The notes under the pieces: generated by a model | The model's input: only the letters and a program-made list of their open reading frames with translations | What the model was told of the DNA's origin: nothing | Database searches by the model: none | Shown: piece by piece, positions 1 to 6,938 of the stretch | How positions within the stretch are numbered: position 1 is the stretch's first letter | Layout: each line of letters starts with the position of its first letter | Program-made: the position numbers and the translations under genes | Source: Azospirillum sp. SYSU D00513 | GTDB lineage: Bacteria > Pseudomonadota > Alphaproteobacteria > Azospirillales > Azospirillaceae | Length of the DNA: 36,863 nucleotides | Direction of reading: 5' to 3' | Assembly: GCF_017356015.1 (NCBI RefSeq) | Contig: NZ_JAFIQV010000056.1 | Location: 1 to 36,863 of the forward strand

Positions 1-364
1 CTTCACAGCGCTATCCCGCCGCTGTGCCGATCGGATCTTACAGGGCCAAGCTCACGCTCATTTCAGAACTGCATGGCCCTGCCGCCGGCCCTATGTTATT
101 GACCGTCGCGCCGCATGGTGCGCGCTCCTAGCTCGACCGCGACGTCCGGCTCACGCTATATCGACCGCACTGGATGCCACGGCCACACGACGTGGTCGCC
201 TGCGGCTGACGCGCTTTGATCTCCGCTCAATTCGGTGCCGACAAGCCGGCTGGCTGTGCTCTCCTGGGTGTCCGCAAAGTTCGGGACCTAAACAAGATCG
301 CCCCAGGCCAGCTGACGGCCTGCAGTGACCGAGACAGCTCGATCCGCCCCACCGAAATCGCAGC
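1..364. other. Left edge, no gene recognised
   Basis: I see no convincing gene here. Open frames on both strands overlap one another, lack ribosome binding sites and have no recognisable motif. The stretch lies downstream of the minus-strand integrase and small-gene pair, so it may hold their terminator and the junction to sequence outside the window. Confidence 0.4.
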
Positions 365-592
365 TCAAAACATGTCCAGCTGGATCTGCCCACCGCCGAG
401 GGCATGCCGGCGGGCGGCCTCCAGGGCTGTGCCTTGCGCGTGCTCCAGGAAGCGGGTCACGCCGGAATCCACTTGGGCGCCGGCGACGGTCACGACCCAG
501 GCCCAGCTGTCGGGCCCGCGCCACAGCACGATCAGATCGCACCCGTGCGTGCGCGCCACGGCGTGCCGCGTGATCCAGGTCGTGGTGGTCAT
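365..592 (-). CDS. Small hypothetical protein downstream of the integrase
   Basis: A 75-residue protein beginning MTTTTWITRH with a tryptophan-rich middle (WAWVV). The start has a GGGAGA ribosome binding site about 8 bases upstream. It begins only 15 bases after the integrase stop codon on the same strand, so the two are probably co-transcribed. I recognise no family. The size suits an accessory protein such as a recombination directionality factor, but no helix-turn-helix is evident and that role would be a guess. Confidence 0.55.
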   Translation of the reverse strand: MTTTTWITRHAVARTHGCDLIVLWRGPDSWAWVVTVAGAQVDSGVTRFLEHAQGTALEAARRHALGGGQIQLDMF

Positions 593-607
593 GCCGTCGT
601 CTCCCGT

Positions 608-1519
608 TCAGACCTTGAGCGCCAGGGCGGAGCTGTTGTTGGGCCGCACATGCAGGTATTTGCCCGTCGTGGCGATGGAAGCGTGGCCGAGGGTCTCCTT
701 CACCAGGTGGATCGGCGCTTGGTTGTCGAGGGCGTGGGAGGCGTGGGCGTGGCGCAGCCAGTGCGGCGACAGGGCCTCCGACAGGCCGACCCGGGCCGCC
801 GCGCGCTTGACGATGCGCCGCACGGTCGCCGGATCGAGGTGGCCTCCGCCCTTCCTGGAGCGGAACATCGGATCCTCGTCGCCGGCCGCCCCGCGCAAGG
901 CCAGCAGCACGCGCCAGGTGCCGGCGCTCAGCAGCACGGTGCGCGGCTTGCCGCCTTTCCCGTGAACGCTGATCGTGCCGTGTCCGGGCAGCGTCGGATG
1001 GGGCTTGAGGTGACGCCAAGCCAGCTGGCAGGCTTCGCTCACACGCAGACCGGCCCCGTAGAGCAGGCGCAGGAGCGCGTGGTCGCGCGGGTGCGGTTCG
1101 AGATGGATCAGGCGCAGCGCCGCTTCCTCAGGAATGATGCGCTCGGCCAGCACATCCTCAAGCATGGGCATGGCCACGTCCCCGCCGACGTCCTGGGCGA
1201 TGTGGCCGCGGGCGGCCGCCTTGGTGAGCAGCGCCCGGATGGCCGACAGGCGGCGGGTGCGGGTGCGCGGCGCCAGGCCGCGGCGCTCGAGGTCCGCCGC
1301 GTAGTCCTGGACGTCCTCGTGGGTGAGATCCTGCAGGGGCCTTTGAACGAAGGCGAGGAAGTCGCGGGCGTCGGCGGCGTAGGCGCGCCGGGTGTGGGCG
1401 CTGCGCTTGGAGCAAATCCAGCGGCGGACGAAGGCCAGCTCCTCCTCGGGGATGGTCGGCTCGACCACCTCCAGAACCGTGCCCTCCACCGCGGCCTCGA
1501 CCGGTACCAGATCCCCCAT
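608..1519 (-). CDS. Tyrosine recombinase (XerC/XerD-type phage integrase family)
   Basis: Site-specific DNA strand exchange enzyme of 303 residues, the usual size of Xer-like recombinases. An N-terminal SAM-like core-binding domain spans about residues 22-105 and the catalytic domain about 125-300. The full catalytic set is visible: R159 (in GAGLRVSE), K188 (in HGKGGK), H253 and R256 (in HWLRH), H279 (in LGHAS) and the nucleophile Y288 (in TGKYLH). The chosen ATG at 1519 has a strong GAGGAGG site upstream; a longer frame reaching 1894 has no such support and overlaps the divergent gene. The 5' end and upstream DNA recur at 21664-21785 beside a truncated copy, so this enzyme or a close relative probably handled the Dnd island in between. 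It appears intact. Confidence 0.93.
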   Translation of the reverse strand: MGDLVPVEAAVEGTVLEVVEPTIPEEELAFVRRWICSKRSAHTRRAYAADARDFLAFVQRPLQDLTHEDVQDYAADLERRGLAPRTRTRRLSAIRALLTKAAARGHIAQDVGGDVAMPMLEDVLAERIIPEEAALRLIHLEPHPRDHALLRLLYGAGLRVSEACQLAWRHLKPHPTLPGHGTISVHGKGGKPRTVLLSAGTWRVLLALRGAAGDEDPMFRSRKGGGHLDPATVRRIVKRAAARVGLSEALSPHWLRHAHASHALDNQAPIHLVKETLGHASIATTGKYLHVRPNNSSALALKV

Positions 1520-1561
1520 CGCCTCCTCCTCGCCCCGTCCCGGGCGCGAATGCCCGATAAG
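1427..1561. repeat. Left copy of a direct repeat flanking the Dnd island
   Basis: Bases 1440-1561 match 21664-21785 in the same orientation with about 7 mismatches in 122 positions; weaker similarity extends to 1427. The repeat covers the first codons of the integrase, its ribosome binding site and upstream DNA. It ends just after CGAATGCCCGATAA (1547-1560). Both copies keep this arm and diverge one base into the following spacer, as expected at a site-specific crossover. The offset between copies is 20,224 bp. Confidence 0.9.
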
Positions 1562-1577
1562 AATGATGATCGTGCCG
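1547..1577. other. Candidate recombination core site beside the integrase
   Basis: The left arm ATGCCCGATAA (1550-1560) is followed by spacer GAATGA (1561-1566) and a degenerate right arm TGATCGTGCCG (1567-1577), which matches the reverse complement of the left arm at 7 of 11 positions. The 11-6-11 geometry is that of XerC/XerD sites. It lies directly upstream of the integrase start, where recombinases often have their site. The right half is weak, so it may be a hybrid att site or only a remnant. Confidence 0.5.
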
Positions 1578-1589
1578 TTAGAGCAAATC

Positions 1590-1841
1590 ATGGCCGAACT
1601 ACCAGCCGAGCGCCGGGCAGCTATCGAGGCCAGGACCGCCGAACTGGTTGCGGAGATTGAGCTCCTGCGGGAGGATTGTGCAGAGGCGTACCAAGTCGTT
1701 GGGCACCTCGCTAGCCTCGCCGGTGTCTTTGAGGCGGAAGGTGTGGAGAAGGTCTTGGACAACCTACATGCAGCTTCCGCCGGCGAACCTCGCCCACATG
1801 AGGACGCGTTGCCTCTCAAGCTGGAAACGAGGTCGGAGTGA
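1590..1841 (+). CDS. Hypothetical small protein with charged helical N-terminus
   Basis: An 83-residue protein beginning MAELPAERRAAIEART, divergent from the integrase. The segment ERRAAIEARTAELVAEIELLRED resembles, in composition and spacing, the linker helix found in some XRE/HigA antitoxins, but no complete helix-turn-helix follows, so I do not call it a regulator. In-frame ATGs at 1563 and 1566 would add eight or nine residues and would start inside the candidate att site; neither start has a strong ribosome binding site. It is the first gene to the right of the recombination site. Confidence 0.5.
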   Translation: MAELPAERRAAIEARTAELVAEIELLREDCAEAYQVVGHLASLAGVFEAEGVEKVLDNLHAASAGEPRPHEDALPLKLETRSE

Positions 1842-2138
1842 GCATGGCAGACCACCCGGAAACCATGATTTCTGAGCGTGGACGGGTGCTCCACCGTGGC
1901 GTTTGGCCCTTCACCCTGACCTATGGAGGCGCGTCTAAAATCGTATTACGCGCAAGGTGGAGCTGGAGCGTCAAAGCGCTGGCCAGGAACTCTAGCAGGG
2001 CCAGCATAAAACTCGCTGTTTACATAAAGCTCAAATGAAGTTTATTATAGGCGGACCGACTCGATTAGCGTTATCGAGCTCAGTCCCGATCATGGCAACA
2101 CAGTAAAAAATATTAATAGAGTAATAGGAAGTTTATAA

Positions 2139-2468
2139 ATGAGCATACCATACCAGTTAACCCCGCAAGCGCAGAGGCTCATGAAATCTTTGCATTTCGT
2201 ACTTGAGCATATCATGTTGTTTTCTAGGATTGGACCAAGGGAGGAGCGCGTTAAGGCTATCGGTGTTCTTGCTCTTGTCACGCACAACTGGCCTGATTGG
2301 ATTGCGGGAAATAGCTTTTTTACAATCAGTCACTTCATATCGGATATAGATGACTGTATAAATAGGGATGACATCTCCTTCAAAGGATGGAAAGAATCTA
2401 TAATTCCTCATTTTATTGAGCTATCTGCTTTTTTGAAGAGACATGAGAAGAGTGTGTTAGCTACCTGA
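2139..2468 (+). CDS. Hypothetical protein, AT-rich foreign gene
   Basis: A 109-residue protein preceded by AGGAAG and a short spacer. It has no recognised motif: it is aromatic-rich and probably helical and soluble, with three tryptophans (WPDWI, GWK) and no signal peptide. The codons and surrounding bases are much richer in A and T than the neighbouring integrase and dnd genes, which points to acquisition from another source. The flanking 250-300 bases on either side hold no gene. It sits between the recombination site and the GIY-YIG gene and could be cargo or a small defence gene. Confidence 0.6.
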   Translation: MSIPYQLTPQAQRLMKSLHFVLEHIMLFSRIGPREERVKAIGVLALVTHNWPDWIAGNSFFTISHFISDIDDCINRDDISFKGWKESIIPHFIELSAFLKRHEKSVLAT

Positions 2469-2719
2469 TTGATACAATCATGTTGCGGGTATTTTGAGGA
2501 ATCATGATAATGATGACCGTAAGCAAGGAATATAGCCGCCACCCCCCGCTCCTGTTGCGTAACTCTGGCGCAGTATTAGGTGTATGATGACCTCAACTTT
2601 CATCGAACTTGCGCTGCAAGTGCGAATTATTTTCTGCACTTGGTCAGTTCAGCGCTTATCCTCTACTGCGCCGTTGAGCGCAACCTGGCGCATGTTCTAG
2701 CTCAACGATATGTAACGCC

Positions 2720-3586
2720 ATGCCGCTCGAGCGAAACGACGTCGATCACCCCTTGAGGCGCAAGAAGGTAGATGGTTCGCTCCTTCGCTTGAGCGTCACG
2801 CCCATCCCGGGCTGGGTGGCCCGCATGTGGTCGATTACTAGCCTGTTCCCCGACAAGGGTGCGCGGCGCAATCCCGCTTCCCAGGTAACACTTCACTTCG
2901 AAGGCCGAACCTACAGCGGCGCGGTTACTTGGTACTGTCGAAAGCGCGAAGGGATTGCCTATCGGCTCTTCTTCGACGACGAGCTTCGATACGCGCTCGC
3001 GGAAACTTTCGTTATGTCGAACATGCGCCACCTCGAGGCGCGATTGCGGGCCGCCGAGGGCTTGCAAGACGACGTCGAGGCGGAGATCCCGTTTTGGGAG
3101 TTTCTGGACATCGAGTTCGACGGACCGGCCCGGCGCTTTGATCTCACCGCTTACTACCTGCAGAAGCCCAGCTTTCCAAGTCTGTTCCGCCGGATGGCGG
3201 CAGCGGCGCCGCTTGCGCGCATTCGGGACGAACTGGCCGGGAAGGCGGTTGGGCGGATTCACAAGCAACGCTGGCGACCTCGATCGGAATTCGAGTCGGA
3301 GATCGGCGCCACCAATGTCATTTACATGCTGCTCGATACAAGGAACCGCCTACTGTACGTGGGCGAGAGCGGCAACCTCGTCACGCGCCTCAAGCGCGGC
3401 CACGAGCTGATTCCCGAGTGGGACTATTTCCGCTACGACCTGCTGCCGTCCGAGCTCGAGCCTTACCGGGTCCAGATTGAGCGCATGCTAATCCGCGACA
3501 TGGACGGGCTCTTCGGACACTCGAGCATCGGCTTGCCGGTCACGGTTTCAGACTTCAGGCTCGTCAACCTGAAGGTCGATCGCTGA
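2720..3586 (+). CDS. GIY-YIG nuclease domain protein
   Basis: A 288-residue protein with a C-terminal GIY-YIG domain, the fold of UvrC and of several restriction and homing endonucleases. The GIY strand appears as NVIYML (199-204) and the YIG strand as LYVGES (212-217). They are followed by R223 in VTRLKRGH and an acidic residue, E254, in the helix VQIERMLIRDM, the positions expected for the catalytic Arg and Glu. The N-terminal 190 residues are not recognised and could bind DNA or recognise a modification. There is no clear ribosome binding site at the ATG; M36 is an alternative start. The 3' end overlaps the convergent membrane-protein gene by 39 bases, tying it physically to the dnd operon. 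A role in cutting DNA for the Dnd system is inference. Confidence 0.75.
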   Translation: MPLERNDVDHPLRRKKVDGSLLRLSVTPIPGWVARMWSITSLFPDKGARRNPASQVTLHFEGRTYSGAVTWYCRKREGIAYRLFFDDELRYALAETFVMSNMRHLEARLRAAEGLQDDVEAEIPFWEFLDIEFDGPARRFDLTAYYLQKPSFPSLFRRMAAAAPLARIRDELAGKAVGRIHKQRWRPRSEFESEIGATNVIYMLLDTRNRLLYVGESGNLVTRLKRGHELIPEWDYFRYDLLPSELEPYRVQIERMLIRDMDGLFGHSSIGLPVTVSDFRLVNLKVDR

Positions 3587-4504
3587 CCAGGGCTTGAGCG
3601 CGTGCTCGGGCAGAAGTACGAGCGGTGCCATGGGACCTGGCGCTTTGCTTGGCTCCGCACGGAGGCTATCGCAACGGCGCTTCAGCCGTTCCACCTCTAA
3701 GGCGAGCACGCCGTCGAGGGATTTGGGAAAGACATAGCGGGCGAACTGGGTCGAGTCCGTACCGAGCTCGCCCTTGTAAGCAAGATTTAGGACGCGGAAA
3801 TGCGCGCTAGCTCGCACAAGATAGGGAAGCACCTTCTCGTCCACCATACCCGCTTTTTGGGTGATGAAGCCTTCAAGCACGGCTGCGTTCTTGCAGATCT
3901 CGGCGACGATAGTTTGGTCGCCGGGCGATAGCGACTGAAGCCACTCGCGATCGAACACTTTGAGCAGCAGCCGGTGTCCCTCCGGCTGTCGGGATCGGAC
4001 GTCCTCGGCCATGAGCCGGTTGGCGTCTGACATCTGCATGAAAGGTCCGTAGAAGCCGTCGAGCTTGCCGAGTAGGTCCTTGAGCTCGGTCTCGTTCGCC
4101 TTCTGCCAGACCGACGCCTCCGTCGTCCTCTGGGCGGCCTCGATCGTGCGCAGTGTGTTGCGTTGTGCGATTGATAGACCAAGCCAGGCGCCCAGGAACG
4201 CCAGCACACCCGAGATTATCGGCCCGACCGTCGGCACCCAATAGCTCCACCACGGTGGCGTGCCGCCGCTCTCGACGCGGAGCGATCCGCCTGGCTCGAG
4301 CCGCACCGAAAGCGGCGGACTGACCGGCGAGGGCAGCGTTAACGAGGGCGCACTGGACGCGGTTGTCGGGGGCGCAGCCGGTGTGGCTTGCTGACCCGCC
4401 GTTTGCCCCTCGACGCTGGCCGCGCCCGCCAGCAAGGCGATCAAGCCTGCTCCCACGAGGCGGGCGCCTCCCTTCAATGCCGAACTGCGAGGTAGCTGAT
4501 CCAT
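3548..4504 (-). CDS. Membrane protein at the end of the dnd operon
   Basis: A 318-residue protein. It starts with a signal-like hydrophobic stretch (ARLVGAGLIALLAGAASVEG), continues with a Pro/Ser/Thr-rich linker, then has a transmembrane segment around SYWVPTVGPIISGVLAFLGAWLGL. The C-terminal 190 residues are charged, helical and probably cytoplasmic, starting with a likely coiled coil (IEAAQRTTEASVWQKANETELKDLL). The ATG at 4504 has AGGAG seven bases upstream. It overlaps the end of the methyltransferase gene by 31 bases, so it is the last gene of the dndBCDE operon. I recognise no family. A membrane partner is not part of the canonical Dnd machinery; it could sense infection or anchor the complex. 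Confidence 0.7.
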   Translation of the reverse strand: MDQLPRSSALKGGARLVGAGLIALLAGAASVEGQTAGQQATPAAPPTTASSAPSLTLPSPVSPPLSVRLEPGGSLRVESGGTPPWWSYWVPTVGPIISGVLAFLGAWLGLSIAQRNTLRTIEAAQRTTEASVWQKANETELKDLLGKLDGFYGPFMQMSDANRLMAEDVRSRQPEGHRLLLKVFDREWLQSLSPGDQTIVAEICKNAAVLEGFITQKAGMVDEKVLPYLVRASAHFRVLNLAYKGELGTDSTQFARYVFPKSLDGVLALEVERLKRRCDSLRAEPSKAPGPMAPLVLLPEHALKPWSAIDLQVDEPEV

Positions 4505-6561
4505 GGACGATCTCCTGTGAGCGCCGCCTCGGGCGTCTCTGTGCCCGCATCGACAATGATGAAACCTGCCGCTGTCAGCGCGCTGCCGAACTCGTCTGGT
4601 TCGACGTAGGTGAACCACCGCCCGTCCCCGCTGCGGCTTTCGCCTCGACCCTGCTTCATCGACACGAAAAGTACGCCGCCGAGACGAAGGACGCGGCGGG
4701 CCTCGGCCAGCGTCGGCTCGATCTCCGCGCGGTTGAGGTGCAGTAACGACGCCGACGCCCAGGCTCCGGCGAACGATTGATCGGGGAACGGGAGGGCGCG
4801 GATGTCGCCGACGATGACTGGGGTGCGGGCGTGTCCAGCCGCAATGGCGGTGAGCCTAGCTGAACGATCCAGTCCTACTGGTTGCATTCCCAATTCAGCC
4901 AGGCAGGCAAGATCGCGACCCGCTCCGCAACCAAGATCGATCACCGCTGCTCCCGCGGGCAAGCGCGTCGCGAACCGTCGGAGCCAATGATCCATCGACA
5001 GCTTCAGCGTGGCGGCCGCATAGGCCACAGCGCGCCGCTCGTAGAAGGCGCGGGTGCTCCCATCGCGGTGTTGAGGATCGGAGTCCCGGCTGAGGGGGCC
5101 TTTTACGGCGATCAGGCGATGCCCGCGTAGGGCGAGCCGTTGGGTCCGCAGCGCCTGCGCCCAACCATCCCGCGTCCCGATACAAGACGGATCGTCGAAT
5201 AACCCTTTTGCCTCCTCCAATCTTGTAAGGCGCGCAAACTTCGCCTTAGACGGATGTGCCTCGCTTACAAAAGCTTCTTTGCGATGGAGGATCGGAGGGT
5301 TCTTGTGATCGCGGTAGGAGTGCTCGCGAACCCTGAAGGTCTGCAGGTGCACGGAGACTGAAGATGCCAGCGTCGGGTGAGGATCGCGTTCGAAATCTGG
5401 ATAACTCAGGTACGAGATCTTCGGCTCGCCCCGTCCGAGCTTGATGACATTCGCTCCGGGAACGGTCCCAACATAACTCCGCGCGCAACCTTCATAGAGG
5501 CGCAGGAGTAAGGGCAGCTCGGCCACGGCATCCGTATGGATGTAGAGCGCCCCAGGCATCAGCTTGCCAACCCGCGCGGCGCGGCAGGCTTCGTCCAGAG
5601 TCTGCGGTCGTCCAAGGGAGAATAGAAGATCGTCCGCCGCCTTGCAGCCTGCTGCATAGCTGCCGAAGAACGCCTTTACGTCCAACTGCAGCTCGTGCGT
5701 AAGCTCAGCGAACTTTGCGCGGCCCTCGAACCGCGACAGGGCGAGGAATACCAGGAAATCCTCTGTTCGCGCCTTGCGGACCGCATCCCATGCGGAGACC
5801 CCGCTGGCCTGCTGAAGCACCCGGAAGGCGCGCTTCAAGCTTCCGAGCGCCTCCACGATCGCGCCAAAGCTCTCGAGCTCCTCTGGTGCCGGCAACCGCC
5901 CACGGTCGGAAACAAAGCGCGCCAAACCGCCCAACAGTTCACAGTGCTGGCTGTAGACTTGCTTTCTAACCTGCAGCCGCGGCGCCGCCGCGGCGCGGTG
6001 AAAGCGGGTCGCTAGGAACTCCGTCCGCTCCTCCGGATCGCGGAACACATAGAAGATGCCCGGAGCCGCAGCGACGCTCGGCATCTCGAGCACCTGGTCG
6101 ATCCACGTCCGCAGCTCCTGCTGGTCATAGAACTTCTGAAAGGTGCCAATGCGTGTCAGCACTCCGTCCGCAAATGGCGACGTCGAACGGGCAGCGGGCG
6201 TCTCGTCAGTGAGGCGCGCCGCCACCACGAGCACGCGCCGGGCAAGCGACCAAGCTCGCCGCAGAACTTCCTGGCGCTCCGCTGCGCTCTCGATCACGTT
6301 CACGACATAGCCAAGATTGACGAGGTCGGCTTCTCGCCGCGTTCCCGACGTGGCGTGAACGGGATCCCAACCGGTGCAGTCGAAACCCATGTCGGTGAGC
6401 CGACGAAGGTCGTTGCCGCGGCCACATCCGTAATCCATGACCGTGCGATCGGGCCCGAGCACGCCATCGGCCAGTGCCGTTCTGAAGGGCCGCGACAGAT
6501 CGGCCCTGTTCAAGGCAGTACGGTGCCGCGCTATGACCGCCGCCCGCTCCACAGGCGTCAA
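4474..6561 (-). CDS. Dnd-associated protein with two methyltransferase domains
   Basis: A 695-residue protein with two SAM-dependent class I methyltransferase domains. The first has motif I as DYGCGRGND (43-51), and its N-terminus (RHRTALNRADLSRPFRTAL) matches my memory of the DNA-phosphorothioation-associated putative methyltransferase family (TIGR04096). The second begins near residue 538 with IDLGCGAG (541-548) and GDIRALPF, a typical ubiE-like fold. The middle 300 residues are helical. The likely start is the TTG at 6561, which overlaps the dndE stop as TTGA and implies coupled translation; GTG at 6552 is possible. An ATG frame reaching 6702 would run through dndE in another frame and is rejected. 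The substrate is unknown. Confidence 0.85.
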   Translation of the reverse strand: MTPVERAAVIARHRTALNRADLSRPFRTALADGVLGPDRTVMDYGCGRGNDLRRLTDMGFDCTGWDPVHATSGTRREADLVNLGYVVNVIESAAERQEVLRRAWSLARRVLVVAARLTDETPAARSTSPFADGVLTRIGTFQKFYDQQELRTWIDQVLEMPSVAAAPGIFYVFRDPEERTEFLATRFHRAAAAPRLQVRKQVYSQHCELLGGLARFVSDRGRLPAPEELESFGAIVEALGSLKRAFRVLQQASGVSAWDAVRKARTEDFLVFLALSRFEGRAKFAELTHELQLDVKAFFGSYAAGCKAADDLLFSLGRPQTLDEACRAARVGKLMPGALYIHTDAVAELPLLLRLYEGCARSYVGTVPGANVIKLGRGEPKISYLSYPDFERDPHPTLASSVSVHLQTFRVREHSYRDHKNPPILHRKEAFVSEAHPSKAKFARLTRLEEAKGLFDDPSCIGTRDGWAQALRTQRLALRGHRLIAVKGPLSRDSDPQHRDGSTRAFYERRAVAYAAATLKLSMDHWLRRFATRLPAGAAVIDLGCGAGRDLACLAELGMQPVGLDRSARLTAIAAGHARTPVIVGDIRALPFPDQSFAGAWASASLLHLNRAEIEPTLAEARRVLRLGGVLFVSMKQGRGESRSGDGRWFTYVEPDEFGSALTAAGFIIVDAGTETPEAALTGDRPWISYLAVRH

Positions 6562-6938
6562 CCTGCAGCTTGCGCGACCAGGGCGCCCACCCCGTCTCGA
6601 ATACGCCGGTCGCTGGCGAGATAGGCGATGCCCCTGTGAAGATGTAGCCGGAACTGCATTGCGAGCACCTCGTCCTCCACCCCCAGCCCATCGCGAAGAC
6701 AACGCTCCCTCAGGAGCGCGAGGTAGATCTCATGGTGGCGACCGCCAAACACTCGCCAGGAGAGTTCGACGTTGCTGTCCGCTGGAATTTTCGCGGGCGG
6801 CGGAACGCTCGACTCAGCGAGCGACTTGCAGAAGGCCCAACGGCACAGGACGTTCCAGTGCTCGATGCCGGTATATCGCTTCAGCCGGATCAACTGCTCA
6901 CGTGCCTGCTTAGACAGGCGGATATGCTCAATGGGCAT
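6558..6938 (-). CDS. dndE: DNA sulfur modification protein DndE
   Basis: A 126-residue protein of the DndE family. The N-terminus (IRLSKQAREQL..TGIEHWNVLCRWAFCKSL) is typical. In characterised systems DndE forms tetramers that bind nicked double-stranded DNA and acts with DndC and DndD to put sulfur into the DNA backbone. The length matches the usual 110-130 residues. The ATG has GGAGG upstream and overlaps the end of dndD by 11 bases. The stop codon overlaps the TTG of the methyltransferase gene. Confidence 0.93.
   Translation of the reverse strand: MPIEHIRLSKQAREQLIRLKRYTGIEHWNVLCRWAFCKSLAESSVPPPAKIPADSNVELSWRVFGGRHHEIYLALLRERCLRDGLGVEDEVLAMQFRLHLHRGIAYLASDRRIRDGVGALVAQAAG

Noticed and set aside
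404..1660. Long plus-strand open frame opposite the integrase
   Set aside because: It is antisense to the integrase, which has a full set of catalytic residues and a good start; the frame is open because of high GC.
4918..6561. Conventional type II or type I DNA methyltransferase
   Set aside because: No DPPY/NPPY catalytic motif or C5 PC motif is visible in either domain, so a base-specific DNA methylase call is not supported.
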